A stretch of 33,510 bases of DNA from Syntrophorhabdaceae bacterium. GTDB lineage: Bacteria > Desulfobacterota > Syntrophorhabdia > Syntrophorhabdales > Syntrophorhabdaceae. Of the stretch, positions 14,884 to 25,268 are shown in pieces. A model generated the notes under the pieces. The model searched no databases and was not told where the DNA came from. It saw nothing but the letters and a program-made list of their open reading frames with translations. The DNA is taken from positions 1 to 33,510 of the forward strand of contig JAQVWF010000027.1 of the NCBI GenBank assembly GCA_028698615.1, written 5' to 3'. The translations under genes were made by a program, and so were the position numbers. The first letter of the stretch is position 1. Every line of letters begins with the position of its first letter.

Positions 14884-17313
14884 GTGATAACGAAATTGAA
14901 CCCCGGTGAACTTTACAAGAAGTGCGACGCCGATTCCTTTGCCTTTGCGAGGACCGACGCCATCGTCGAACTGCCGATGACGATAGGTCAGGAAAAGGCC
15001 CTCAGATCGTTGGACTTCGGGCTGAACATGGACAGTACGGGTTTCAACATCTTTGCGATCGGCGAGAGCGGAACGGGCAAGATGTCGACGGTGATGTACA
15101 TGCTCAAGAATAAGGCCGCCGGCGAGGAAGCCCCTGCCGACTGGTGCTACGTTAATAACTTCAAGGACCCCGATAGTTCCATTGCACTTTCTTTCGGGCC
15201 GGGCAAGGGTGCCGTTTTTCAGAAGGAACTTGAGGAGATGATCAAGATCCTCAAGCTGGAAATACCTAAGGCCTTTGAATCAAAAGAGTATGAGACACAT
15301 AAGAACAAGATCGTTGACGAGTTCCAGCAGAAACAGGGGGAATATTTCACCCGTCTCGATGCCGAGGCAAAGGAGAGAGGTTTTAGTGTGAAGCGCACCC
15401 CGACGGGGGTGCTAATCGTTCCCGTCAAGGAGGATGGGGAACTCATGTCGAAGGAGGAGTTTGACGCCCTCGAACCGAAGACAAGGAAGAAGCTCGAAGA
15501 GACGGGACGCCTTTTCCAGGAGAAATTGAACGATGTGGTCCGCATCCTGCGAGAGGCGGAGAAGATCGTCAGGGAAATGGTCATGCGCCTCGACAGGATG
15601 GTTGCCCTCGATATCGTCGGCCCCATGATCGATGTTATCCAGAAGAAATACGCTGAGCAGGAGAAGGTCGTAAGGTATCTCGAGGACGTCAAGGAGGACA
15701 TACTGACCCACCTCGAGGATTTCAAGGTCACCGAGGAGCAGCCCTCACCCATCGCTTTTCTCAAAATGCCGAGGACGGAGACCTCTTTTTCCAGGTATGC
15801 CGTCAATGTCATTGTTAACAACGGAGAGAGCAAGGGGGCGCCCGTCGTCTACGAGAGCAACCCCACGTACCTCAATCTTTTCGGAAGGATGGAGTACAAG
15901 GTTCAGTATGGCATGGCAACGACGGACTTCACCATGGTCAAGGCCGGATCGCTGCACAAAGCCAATGGAGGTTATCTCGTTATCGATGCCCTCGAACTCT
16001 TGAGGAACCCATTCTCCTACGAGGCCCTGAAACGGGCCCTCAAGAACAAGGAGATCCGCATTGAGGATGTCCTTGAGCAGTACCGTCTCATCAGCGCTGC
16101 GGGTCTCAAACCGGAGGCTGTCCCTCTGAATGTTAAGGTCGTCCTCATAGGCAACCCGTATCTTTATTATATGCTCCACGCATACGACGAGGACTCCCGG
16201 GAACTTTTCAAGGTCAAGGCCGATTTCGACAGCCGCATGGAAAGAAGCCGGGAGAACATGGACAAGTACGCCCTGTACGTCGCCCAGTGCCAGAGGGATG
16301 AGAACCTCCTTCCCTTTGACAGGACGGCGGTGGCGCGGCTCGTGGAGATGGGTTCGCGCTTTGCCGACCACCAGGAGAAGCTCTCGACGCGTTTCAGCGA
16401 CATTGCCGACCTCTTAAGAGAAGCCCATTACTGGGCGAAGAAGGACGGGAACGATGCCGTGAGCGCCGTTCACGTGACGAGGGCCCTCAAGGAGAAGATC
16501 TTCCGGGTGAACCGCATTGAGGAAAGGCTCCAGGAGATGATGCTCGAAGACACCCTCATTGTGAACACCTCAGGCGAAAAGGTGGGACAGGTCAACGGTC
16601 TTGCCGTTCTTGATATCGGCGACTATGCCTTCGGCAAACCCTCGCGGATCACCGCAAAGACATATATGGGCCGCGCGGGTGTCGTCAACCTTGAGCGCGA
16701 GACGAAGATGAGCGGCAAGATCCACGAAAAGGCCATCCTCATCATCACGAGCTATCTCGGCGGCAAGTATGCATTCAAGAAGCCGATAAGCCTCTCCGCC
16801 TCCATCACCTTCGAACAACTTTACGAGATGGTGGAAGGTGACAGCGCAACCTGCGCCGAACTCTATGCCCTCCTCTCGAGCATCAGCGGTGTTCCGCTGA
16901 AACAGTCCTTTGCCGTGACGGGCTCCATGGACCAGAACGGAGATGTTCAGCCCATAGGCGGGGTGAACCAGAAGATAGAAGGTTTTTTCCACCTTTGCAG
17001 GATGCGCGGCCTTGACGGGTCGCATGGCGTGATAATCCCGAAGCGCAATGCAAGGAACCTTGTCCTGGGTGATGAAGTGATAGAGGCCGTGGACAAGGGA
17101 CTTTTCAGCGTTTACACCATTGATGGCATGGAGGAAGGCCTGGAGCTTTTAACCGGTATTCCGGCGGGGGAATTGCTGGAAGACGGGACCTATCCGGAGG
17201 GGACCCTTAACTATCTGGTGGAAAAACGACTGACGGAGATCTCGGAGACCATGGAGAAAAAGAAAGAAAGAGAACAGGAGGGCCCGTCGAAAAAGAAAAA
17301 CGGTGATCAGTGA
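14884..17313 (+). CDS. LonB-like ATP-dependent protease (AAA+ S16 family)
   Basis: 809 residues from GTG 14884, chosen because AGGAGG (14872-14877) sits 6 bases upstream; the frame is open 29 codons further but looks non-coding. Walker A is GESGTGK (60-66). A long charged helical insertion, about 110-280, is the Lon-like substrate-binding and helical region. PNPTYLNLFGRMEY-type AAA core motifs follow near 325. The S16 domain at the end has catalytic S654 (EGDSAT) and K697 (GVNQKIEGF), 43 residues apart as in E. coli Lon. It lacks the N-terminal LonA domain, and its C-terminus is charged and lysine-rich. The probable role is cytoplasmic proteolysis of damaged or regulatory proteins. Confidence 0.9.
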   Translation: MITKLNPGELYKKCDADSFAFARTDAIVELPMTIGQEKALRSLDFGLNMDSTGFNIFAIGESGTGKMSTVMYMLKNKAAGEEAPADWCYVNNFKDPDSSIALSFGPGKGAVFQKELEEMIKILKLEIPKAFESKEYETHKNKIVDEFQQKQGEYFTRLDAEAKERGFSVKRTPTGVLIVPVKEDGELMSKEEFDALEPKTRKKLEETGRLFQEKLNDVVRILREAEKIVREMVMRLDRMVALDIVGPMIDVIQKKYAEQEKVVRYLEDVKEDILTHLEDFKVTEEQPSPIAFLKMPRTETSFSRYAVNVIVNNGESKGAPVVYESNPTYLNLFGRMEYKVQYGMATTDFTMVKAGSLHKANGGYLVIDALELLRNPFSYEALKRALKNKEIRIEDVLEQYRLISAAGLKPEAVPLNVKVVLIGNPYLYYMLHAYDEDSRELFKVKADFDSRMERSRENMDKYALYVAQCQRDENLLPFDRTAVARLVEMGSRFADHQEKLSTRFSDIADLLREAHYWAKKDGNDAVSAVHVTRALKEKIFRVNRIEERLQEMMLEDTLIVNTSGEKVGQVNGLAVLDIGDYAFGKPSRITAKTYMGRAGVVNLERETKMSGKIHEKAILIITSYLGGKYAFKKPISLSASITFEQLYEMVEGDSATCAELYALLSSISGVPLKQSFAVTGSMDQNGDVQPIGGVNQKIEGFFHLCRMRGLDGSHGVIIPKRNARNLVLGDEVIEAVDKGLFSVYTIDGMEEGLELLTGIPAGELLEDGTYPEGTLNYLVEKRLTEISETMEKKKEREQEGPSKKKNGDQ

Positions 17314-17717
17314 CCGGCCATGGCACTCTGGGCAATGGTTTCGTAGAAATCTTCGGGGGTTTCTTCGTAGAGCTCTTTTATGACCCGCAGCTTAGCTTCC
17401 TGAATGAGTTCGGGGTCGTCGAGTTCGTCATCGGTAACGAAATCGGCTTCGCCGTCCTTCAGTTCAATAGCTTCGAGGGAAATCTCATACCACTGGGCGA
17501 CAAAATCATCTATGGCCGCGTTCGTTGTCTTTTCGACTATCGCCTTGTCCGGTTGATATCCTTTACTTTTGAGGAGGGCCATCACTTTCTTTACAACATC
17601 GCTTACCAGCTTGTCCCGCAGGTCCGGTGTCCCTCCCTTATGTTTTTTCGTTCCCACAATCCCTCCGAAGAGATCCCTCAAAAGCGGTATGTCCGTGACC
17701 GTAGATACTGCCTTCAT
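17307..17717 (-). CDS. Small acidic protein of unknown function
   Basis: 136 residues from ATG 17717; an alternative start at 17783 would add 22 residues with an odd cysteine-rich head, and neither has a strong ribosome binding site. The sequence is helical and acidic. It has LRDKLVSDVVKKVMALLKSKGYQPDKAIVEKTTNAAIDDFVAQWYE split over two helices, and an acidic VTDDELDDPELIQEAKLR segment near the end. No transmembrane or signal sequence. Its stop overlaps the convergent Lon-like gene by 7 bases. I do not recognise a family. Confidence 0.6.
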   Translation of the reverse strand: MKAVSTVTDIPLLRDLFGGIVGTKKHKGGTPDLRDKLVSDVVKKVMALLKSKGYQPDKAIVEKTTNAAIDDFVAQWYEISLEAIELKDGEADFVTDDELDDPELIQEAKLRVIKELYEETPEDFYETIAQSAMAGH

Positions 17718-17794
17718 TTTTACACAAAAAACGGTGCAGAGTAAAATCTTTTTTGTGGGCCGGTCGTGGCATGGGGCTTGCATAATCCACGGAC

Positions 17795-18013
17795 ATGAAA
17801 TCTCGAATCGACAGGATGTCAGGAATCAAGGGGACCCGAGGGAACATCAGTGCATCCATCCGGGAAGGCCTTCAGCTTCTCGCCAAGAGCTGTGAGAGAT
17901 ACGGCAGGATGGAAAGGTCAAAGGCGCCTGAAGTGATAATGGACATGGAAAGGCTCCTCATCTGGAAACGGATCATGTTCCTATTCAATGTGGACCCAGA
18001 CCGCCGGAATTGA
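17795..18013 (+). CDS. Possible small basic protein
   Basis: 72 residues from ATG 17795, or 65 from ATG 17816. It is basic and helical (ASIREGLQLLAKSCERYGRM, then MERLLIWKRIMFLFNVD). No clear ribosome binding site precedes either start. The frame fills the gap between two supported genes, is divergent from the acidic protein gene and is not antisense to anything, which favours a real gene. No family recognised. Confidence 0.4.
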   Translation: MKSRIDRMSGIKGTRGNISASIREGLQLLAKSCERYGRMERSKAPEVIMDMERLLIWKRIMFLFNVDPDRRN

Positions 18014-18143
18014 TGTCATAATAATGACAGGAAATGATTGGTAAAAGGTCTCGCCGTCGCCCGGTAATTGTTGCGGAGAGCTTGCACCGCCAAAGGCCGG
18101 GGAGTCGATTGATTTTGCGGGCATCTTCACGTTAGAATAGGCG

Positions 18144-18689
18144 ATGCTTGAGACCATCAGGAAGCGTCTCCTGACCCACAGACCAAGGCAGATAGCATGC
18201 GACCCTTCATTGAGGGCCGCAACGGCGCTCCTCCTTTTCGAGAGAGACGACGGCGTGTTCTGCGTGCTCACGAAGCGCAGCGACAAGGTGCGGCACCACA
18301 AGGGCGAGGTCTCGTTCCCGGGAGGGATGGTTGAGCCGACCGACAGGGACCTCCGGCATACCGCTTTCAGGGAAGCCGAGGAAGAGGTCGGCGTTCGGCT
18401 CGATGACGTGGAGCTCGTCGGAAGGCTTGACGATTCATGGACCTATTCGGGATTTGTCATTTCCCCCTTTGTGGGTGTCATGCCTTACCCGTACGAATTT
18501 CTTGCTAACCCCCGGGAGGTCGCCTACCTCATCTTTCTTCCCTACAGCCTTCTCAGGGGGGAGGATTTTACACCGAAACGCCGGGGGGAGGGATGGACCT
18601 CATTCCACTACAACGGCGACAGGATCTGGGGCGCGACGTGCAGGATCCTCATGACCTTCAGGGACATCATTGAAAATGAAGAAATTTGA
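18144..18689 (+). CDS. Nudix hydrolase, CoA pyrophosphatase (NudL) type
   Basis: 181 residues. The Nudix box spans about 60-84, GGMVEPTDRDL then REAEEEVGV, preceded by KGEVSFPGG. The FPGG(x)-DxxD spacing and the LTKRSDKVRHHKGEV upstream motif are those of the CoA diphosphatase subgroup (UPF0035-like), which cleaves CoA to phosphopantetheine and 3',5'-ADP. Catalytic glutamates E77 and E79-81 are intact. Cytoplasmic. Its end overlaps the MFS gene by 14 to 20 bases, depending on the MFS start, so the two are co-transcribed. Substrate assignment is by family only. Confidence 0.85.
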   Translation: MLETIRKRLLTHRPRQIACDPSLRAATALLLFERDDGVFCVLTKRSDKVRHHKGEVSFPGGMVEPTDRDLRHTAFREAEEEVGVRLDDVELVGRLDDSWTYSGFVISPFVGVMPYPYEFLANPREVAYLIFLPYSLLRGEDFTPKRRGEGWTSFHYNGDRIWGATCRILMTFRDIIENEEI

Positions 18690-19839
18690 TCTCAAGGTGC
18701 TACTCATTCTCTCCCTGGGCCACCTCGTGGTCGACATCTATCAGGGGGCGCTTCCGGCCATCCTGCCCTTTCTCAAAGAGAAGCTTGACCTGAGTTATGC
18801 CATGGCGGGCATGATACTCATGGCATCCAATTTTACATCCTCCATACTCCAGCCCGTTTTTGGGTATGTTTCCGACAAAAAGGCCATGGCCTACCTGCTG
18901 CCCCTGGGGCTTGTGGCCGCGGGCGTCGGGTTTTCATTGCTCCCCTATTCCCCCTATTTTGCCCTTATTCTCGGACTTGTGTTCATTAGCGGCCTCGGGG
19001 TGGCATCCTATCACCCGGAAGGGTACAAGACGGCCCATTTTTTTACGGGAGACAGGGCGGCCACCGGCATGTCCTTTTTCTCTGTGGGAGGGAATATCGG
19101 TTTCTCGCTGGGCCCCATTCTTTCCATTTACATCATTGAGGTTTACGGGTTTTCCTGGTTGCCCGTCATCGTCGCGCCGGCGATTCTATGCGCGGTCATC
19201 ATCATCGCATACCGCAGGACCATCATGATGCCCGTGGCCGTCCACGGGGAGGCGGTGAAAAGGGATGCGCCGAAGACCTCCACGGTGGCGTACGTGTCCC
19301 TGGGCATGGTCATCCTTATCGTCGTCATGCGTTCCTGGACCCAGATCGGGCTTATGACATACATTCCTTTCTATTATATCGACTATCTCAAGGGAGACCC
19401 ACTCTTCGCCGGAAAGCTCGTTTTTGTCTTCCTCTTTTGCGGAGCGGCGGGGACATTGATCGGTGCTCCCATCGCCGACCGCTTTGGCCATCGTTTCTTT
19501 GTAAGGTCATCCATGCTTCTCTCCACGATCACCCTCCCTATCATGTTTGTACCGGCGATCGAGAACAGCGCGTTCCTCTTCGTTGTCCTGGGTGTCCAGG
19601 GGATGCTCCTTGTTTCCACTTTTTCTGTCACCATCGTCATGGCCCAGAAGCTCCTTCCCAACAAACTTGGCATTGCGTCCGGTCTCATGGTAGGCTTTGC
19701 CATAGGGACAGGCGGCATCGGCGTGACGGTCCTCGGACTTGTCGCGGACCATTACGGCGTGCCGGTCGCTCTTTATTCCATTGCAATTTTGCCCCTTATC
19801 GGGTTCTTACTGAGTGTGCTATTGAGGTACGATGAATAA
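18676..19839 (+). CDS. MFS transporter, fosmidomycin-resistance (Fsr) type
   Basis: About 387 residues from ATG 18676, or 389 from TTG 18670. There are 12 predicted membrane helices. LGHLVVDIYQGALPAILPF at the N-terminus, FGYVSDKKAMAYLLPLG between helices 2 and 3, and ASYHPEGYKTAHFF in helix 4 are hallmarks of the Fsr subgroup, whose E. coli member exports fosmidomycin. The second half has the mirrored loop GAPIADRFGHRFFVR. It is an inner-membrane exporter, natural substrate unknown. The gene sits between the Nudix gene and der with overlaps at both ends, so all three are probably one transcript. Confidence 0.85.
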   Translation: MKKFDLKVLLILSLGHLVVDIYQGALPAILPFLKEKLDLSYAMAGMILMASNFTSSILQPVFGYVSDKKAMAYLLPLGLVAAGVGFSLLPYSPYFALILGLVFISGLGVASYHPEGYKTAHFFTGDRAATGMSFFSVGGNIGFSLGPILSIYIIEVYGFSWLPVIVAPAILCAVIIIAYRRTIMMPVAVHGEAVKRDAPKTSTVAYVSLGMVILIVVMRSWTQIGLMTYIPFYYIDYLKGDPLFAGKLVFVFLFCGAAGTLIGAPIADRFGHRFFVRSSMLLSTITLPIMFVPAIENSAFLFVVLGVQGMLLVSTFSVTIVMAQKLLPNKLGIASGLMVGFAIGTGGIGVTVLGLVADHYGVPVALYSIAILPLIGFLLSVLLRYDE

Positions 19840-21160
19840 AAAAGAACGTCTTATCAGTATCGTGGGAAGACCGAACGTTGGCAAGTCGACCTTCTTCAAC
19901 AGGGTGATCGGGTACCGCAAGGCCATCACGGAAGACACCCCCGGCGTGACGAGGGACCGCAACTATGGTTCCTTTGATATGGGAGGGCGCAGTTTCCTCC
20001 TTGTCGATACGGGAGGATTCTCGTCGTCTGAAGAGGATGGGTTCTCGAAGCTCATCATGAAGCAGATCGAGGCGTCCCTTGGGGAATCGGCGGCCGTGAT
20101 ATTCCTTCTCGACGGAAAGGAAGGCGTAATGCCCGCCGACCGCGACATCGCCCGGATGTTGAGAAAGCTCCACAAACCCGTCTTTTATGTTGTAAACAAG
20201 ATGGATTCCAAGAAGCGCGAAGAAGGTCTTGTCGATTTCTATGAACTGGGGGCCGATACGTTGTATCCCGTGAGCTCCGCCCACGGCCTTGGCATCGGAG
20301 ACCTCCTCGACGATGTCTGCACGGGAATAGAGGAAGGGGGCGGCGAAGAAGAGGAGGAAGTTGGAGGGCAGACTTCTATCACCAGGATTGCCCTCGTGGG
20401 AAAGCCTAATACGGGGAAATCTTCCGTTGCCAATTGTATTCTGGGCTCGGAGAGGATGATAGTCAGCGAGATTCCCGGCACCACCCGTGATTCCGTCGAT
20501 TCCCGGATCATCTTCAACGAAAGAGAACTGGTTCTCATCGACACGGCGGGTTTGAGAAAAAAGGGCAAGATCTCCGAAAAGGTGGAGGAGTATTCCGTTT
20601 CGAGCGCGGTCAGGAGCATCGAGCGTGCAGATGTGGTGAATCTCGTTGTCGACGCTGCCGAAGGCCTCGGCCACCAGGAAGGCAGCATCGCGCATCTCAT
20701 ACTATCGAGAGGCAAAGGCCTGTGCATTGTCATCAACAAGTGGGACCTCGTAGCGGATCAGTTCACGCATGAGACTTACCGGGACATGGTCTATGAGAGA
20801 ATTCCCCATGCCTCCTTTGCCCCCGTGGTCTTCTGTTCGGCCAAGCTCGGGACCGGGATAGACGGCATCCTTGACATGGACCTCGCCGTCTACGAGCAGT
20901 TGACGACCAGGATCGGCACCGCTGTTCTCAACAAGGCTTTCGGCGATTTCTTCGCCCGCCACGACATCTCCTACCAGAAGGGCAGACAGGTGAAGATATT
21001 CTACGCCAGCCAGGCAAAGGCCCTGCCGCCGACCTTCATCCTCTTTTCCAACCAACCCCGCCTTGTGCCCGATCACTACCGAAGGTACCTCGAAAACAGC
21101 CTCCGCGAAGAATTCGGTTTCATGGGCGCACCCATAAGACTGGTACTGAAGAAGAAATGA
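19832..21160 (+). CDS. der: Ribosome-assembly GTPase Der (EngA)
   Basis: 442 residues, the standard Der length. Two tandem GTPase domains are visible: the first with GRPNVGKSTFFN (about 10-21), DTGG and NKMD; the second with GKPNTGKSSVAN near 191, DTAG and NKWD. A C-terminal KH-like domain is marked by FFARHDISYQKGRQVKIFYASQ. An acidic linker (EEGGGEEEEEVGG) joins the two G domains. It is required for 50S subunit maturation. The start overlaps the MFS stop by 8 bases. All nucleotide-binding motifs are intact. Confidence 0.96.
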   Translation: MNKKERLISIVGRPNVGKSTFFNRVIGYRKAITEDTPGVTRDRNYGSFDMGGRSFLLVDTGGFSSSEEDGFSKLIMKQIEASLGESAAVIFLLDGKEGVMPADRDIARMLRKLHKPVFYVVNKMDSKKREEGLVDFYELGADTLYPVSSAHGLGIGDLLDDVCTGIEEGGGEEEEEVGGQTSITRIALVGKPNTGKSSVANCILGSERMIVSEIPGTTRDSVDSRIIFNERELVLIDTAGLRKKGKISEKVEEYSVSSAVRSIERADVVNLVVDAAEGLGHQEGSIAHLILSRGKGLCIVINKWDLVADQFTHETYRDMVYERIPHASFAPVVFCSAKLGTGIDGILDMDLAVYEQLTTRIGTAVLNKAFGDFFARHDISYQKGRQVKIFYASQAKALPPTFILFSNQPRLVPDHYRRYLENSLREEFGFMGAPIRLVLKKK

Positions 21161-21215
21161 CCGTCTCACGCTGCAGGCAAAAGAGAAGAGCCAAATTCCT
21201 TTTCTCGGGCCTTGC

Positions 21216-21230
21216 ACCTGAAACCTGAAA
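21216..21230 (+). repeat. Short intergenic repeat, copy 2
   Basis: ACCTGAAACCTGAAA, 15 bases identical to the reverse complement of the copy at 14724-14740. It lies downstream of der. Confidence 0.45.
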
Positions 21231-21260
21231 TATTTGAACGGTTTTAAAAGGGGGGAGGGG

Positions 21261-21422
21261 TCAGGGGAGGAAGGGGTAACCCCTGAACCCTCGTGAGGCA
21301 TGAACAGCCTCGGGATTGACCAGTTTATGTGTGATGGCCGGAAGGGAAGCGAAAAACTTTTTGCTGCCATACTGGAAGATCCGGTCATCGTGATCTCTAT
21401 CTTTAAGCAACTTGTGTGCCAT
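21261..21422 (-). CDS. Possible small protein, unsupported family
   Basis: 53 residues from ATG 21422 with a weak AAAGGG site about 8 bases upstream. It is basic (MAHKLLKDRDHDDRIFQYGS...) with a Pro/Gly tail. It is not antisense to a known gene, but nothing else supports it; it may be a decayed fragment. Confidence 0.2.
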   Translation of the reverse strand: MAHKLLKDRDHDDRIFQYGSKKFFASLPAITHKLVNPEAVHASRGFRGYPFLP

Positions 21423-21619
21423 TACAAACCCTTTTCGATACCCGTATGATATCTGAACCTTACATCGCTGAGGGGTGCGGAGCGGTTTCCAGGTTACAGG
21501 CAAGATGTGTCGAAGGTAGCCATGGGCATCGACAAGGATGTCGAGTCGACCATGTCGACGAGCGAAGAAGGGGAAGCGCCCCCGACCCGGCGCCGTATGC
21601 GGGCAACAGGGGAATTTCC

Positions 21620-21647
21620 TTGATTATTTTCGTGAAAATTATACAAT
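21620..21647 (+). promoter_or_regulatory. Candidate sigma-70 promoter for xerC-hslVU
   Basis: TTGATT (21620-21625) and TACAAT (21642-21647) are separated by 16 bases in an AT-rich island. Transcription would start within a few bases of the xerC ATG at 21657, leaving almost no leader. Confidence 0.4.
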
Positions 21648-21656
21648 AATAGGTCT

Positions 21657-22544
21657 ATGGACAAGCAGACCATCAAGGTTGTCGCGAAAGAGTTCTACAA
21701 ATATCTCGACAACGAGAAGGGGGCCGCCTTCAACACGAGGAGGGCATACCGGAGCGATGTCGAGGATTTTATCCGGTTCGTGGAGCAAAGGCCTGACGAG
21801 ATCGTCGACCACGATACAATACGTGCCTATATCGTTGATATCTACAAAGGTCTCAAGAAATCGTCGCTGTCTCGGAAGGTCTCTGCGATCAAGGTTTTTT
21901 TCAGGTTCATGAAGAAAAAGGGCTATATCGACGAGAACACCGCTCTCATTATCCGCAGTCCCAGGATAGAGAAGCATCTCCCCAAGTTCTACACCATTGA
22001 CGAGATGTTCCACTTTCTCGATTTCCTGCCCAGGGATGGATGGCTCAACATTCGCAACAGGGCGATCTTTGAGCTCATGTATTCTACGGGCATGAGGGCG
22101 AGCGAGGTCCTTGCCATGGACAGGGAAGGCCTTCACCTCGAGGGCATGTGGGCGAGGGTAATGGGCAAAGGCGGGAAGGAAAGGGTCCTTCCCTTTGGCG
22201 AAAAGGCAAAACAGGCCCTTGAGGAATACCTCGAGATGGTCGGGAAGATGGGCAAATTCAGTATAGACAAGGCCCTTTTCATCAATTTCCGGGGTGAGCG
22301 TCTCACCTACCGGGGGCTTTTGAGAATAATGAAGAAGCATCAGATCAAGGCGCAGCTCTTCAAGAACCTGGCCCTCCACGGGATCAGGCATTCCTTCGCC
22401 ACACACATGCTGGATAACGGGGCCGATCTCAGGGGCATTCAGGAGCTGCTCGGTCATTCCAAGCTCTCCACAACACAAAGATATACCCATGTCTCCATGG
22501 ACAAACTCATGGAGATATACGACAAATCCCATCCGAGAAGGTAA
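21657..22544 (+). CDS. xerC: Tyrosine recombinase XerC
   Basis: 295 residues, the usual Xer length. An N-terminal SAM-like DNA-binding domain (1-100) is followed by the catalytic domain. The active-site set is complete: R147 (STGMRASE), K171 (MGKGGKERVLPF), H241 and R244 (LHGIRHSFATH), H267 (LLGHSKLSTTQ) and nucleophile Y276 (RYTHV). With a XerD partner it resolves chromosome dimers at dif. Its place directly before hslV (3-base gap) matches the xerC/codV-hslV-hslU order known in many bacteria, which favours XerC over a phage integrase. No Shine-Dalgarno stronger than AGG is seen before ATG 21657. Confidence 0.92.
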   Translation: MDKQTIKVVAKEFYKYLDNEKGAAFNTRRAYRSDVEDFIRFVEQRPDEIVDHDTIRAYIVDIYKGLKKSSLSRKVSAIKVFFRFMKKKGYIDENTALIIRSPRIEKHLPKFYTIDEMFHFLDFLPRDGWLNIRNRAIFELMYSTGMRASEVLAMDREGLHLEGMWARVMGKGGKERVLPFGEKAKQALEEYLEMVGKMGKFSIDKALFINFRGERLTYRGLLRIMKKHQIKAQLFKNLALHGIRHSFATHMLDNGADLRGIQELLGHSKLSTTQRYTHVSMDKLMEIYDKSHPRR

Positions 22545-22547
22545 AGA

Positions 22548-23071
22548 ATGGAAGCCACTACTGTTTTGTGCGTCAGACACAACGGGGGAATTGCTATTGG
22601 GGGGGACGGACAGGTCACAATGAACGCCACCGTGATGAAGCACACGGCAAAAAAGGTCCGAAAGCTCTATCACGATAAATGCCTTGCCGGTTTCGCGGGA
22701 GCCACTGCGGATGCCTTTACGCTCTTCGAGCGTTTTGAGAAGAAGCTCGAACAATTCAACGGCAACATCATGCGGGCGTCTGTGGAACTTGCCAAGGACT
22801 GGAGGACGGACAGGCTGCTCAGAAGGCTTGAGGCCCTCCTTATCATTGCCGACAGCGACCATACGCTCATCCTTTCCGGCAACGGTGATGTCATCGAACC
22901 CGACGACGGCATAGCGGCCATCGGTTCCGGCGGTCCCTATGCGCAGGCGGCGGCAAAGGCGCTTGTCAGGCATGCGTCGCTCAGTGCCGTGGACATCGTC
23001 AAGGAGGCAATGGCCATCGCGTCGGACATATGCATTTACACGAATGAAAGGGTAACCATAGAGGAACTTTA

Positions 23072-23072
<1 letters not shown>
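22548..23072 (+). CDS. hslV: ATP-dependent protease subunit HslV (ClpQ)
   Basis: 174 residues, standard length. HslV is a proteasome-like threonine peptidase. After a short propeptide (MEA) the catalytic threonine should be T4 of [11 protein letters not shown], matching TTIVSVRRNG of E. coli. [23 protein letters not shown] and [20 protein letters not shown] are family signatures, and the C-terminus [10 protein letters not shown]-like end ([10 protein letters not shown]) is typical. It forms two stacked hexamers capped by HslU. Its TAA shares its last base with the hslU ATG, indicating coupled translation. Confidence 0.97.
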
Positions 23073-24400
<1,328 letters not shown>

Positions 24401-24425
24401 CGATATCACTATCGGAGTTGATATT

Positions 24426-25265
24426 ATGAGCGAAAAGATAAAGACGCTTCTGGAAGCCCTTCCCTATATCAGTAAGTTCGCCGGGTCCATCTTCGTCATA
24501 AAATACGGCGGCGCGGCCATGGAAGAGGAGTCCTTGAAGAAGGAGTTTGCCAAGGACGTGGCGCTCCTCAAGTATGTGGGGATCAACCCGGTCATCGTCC
24601 ATGGCGGGGGGCCCATGATCGGAAGGCTCCTCAAGGATCTCCAGATACCCACACGTTTTGTCAATGGCCTTCGGGTCACCGACGAGAAGACCCTGGAAGT
24701 GGTGGAGATGGTTCTGTCGGGTCTTGTCAACAAGGAGATCGTTAAGAACATCAATGATATGGGCGGCAGGGCCATCGGCCTTTCCGGCAAAGATGGAAGG
24801 CTCCTGCTTGCCAGGCAGGTGGAAGACAAGAGTGTCGGACTCGTGGGCGAGATCACGTCCGTGGATGTTGCCATTATCAAGGACATCAGCAAACATGGTT
24901 ATATCCCTGTCATAGCGCCCATCGCCGACGGAGTGGACGGCAAGGCATACAATATCAATGCCGATACGGCTGCGGGGAGCATCGCCGCCGCCCTCTCGGC
25001 GGAGAAATTCATACTTCTCACCGATGTCAAAGGCGTCATGGGGGCGGATGGAGAGCTCATTTCCGTCTTGAAGCGATCCGGGATAGAGAAGCTCGTCGCC
25101 GACGAGGTCGTCACCGGCGGGATGATACCCAAGGTGACCTGCTGTACCGATGCGCTCAAAGGAGGTGTCCGGGAGGCGCACGTCGTCGACGGCAGAATCC
25201 CCCACGCCATCCTCCTTGAGGTTTTTACGGATTCCGGGATAGGCACTGAGATCACAGGAGACTAG
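24426..25265 (+). CDS. argB: Acetylglutamate kinase
   Basis: 279 residues. Amino-acid kinase family: FVIKYGGAAM near residue 22 binds phosphate, VHGGGPMIG near 60 binds N-acetylglutamate, and VTGGMIPKVTCCTDALKGG near 230 is the ATP-binding segment with catalytic Lys/Asp. The enzyme phosphorylates N-acetyl-L-glutamate, step two of arginine synthesis. A GGAG lies about 7 bases before ATG 24426. An N-terminal helix (MSEKIKTLLEALPYISKFAG) of the arginine-sensitive hexameric type is present, so arginine feedback is likely. It heads the argB-D-F-G set. Confidence 0.96.
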   Translation: MSEKIKTLLEALPYISKFAGSIFVIKYGGAAMEEESLKKEFAKDVALLKYVGINPVIVHGGGPMIGRLLKDLQIPTRFVNGLRVTDEKTLEVVEMVLSGLVNKEIVKNINDMGGRAIGLSGKDGRLLLARQVEDKSVGLVGEITSVDVAIIKDISKHGYIPVIAPIADGVDGKAYNINADTAAGSIAAALSAEKFILLTDVKGVMGADGELISVLKRSGIEKLVADEVVTGGMIPKVTCCTDALKGGVREAHVVDGRIPHAILLEVFTDSGIGTEITGD

Positions 25266-25268
25266 AAG

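Larger units (their letters stand above)
21161..21656. other. Intergenic stretch upstream of xerC
   Basis: Nearly 500 bases without a firmly supported gene. It holds a short repeat copy (21216-21230), a purine-rich GGGGGGAGGGG tract near 21251, a possible small minus-strand frame (21261-21422), a startless plus-strand frame ending at 21623 (tail EEGEAPPTRRRMRATGEFP) and the xerC promoter candidate. The frames may be decay products of former genes. Confidence 0.45.

Noticed and set aside
21657-22544. Reading the recombinase as a phage or island integrase
   Set aside because: It sits directly before hslV-hslU, the known XerC position, and no att sites or phage genes surround it.
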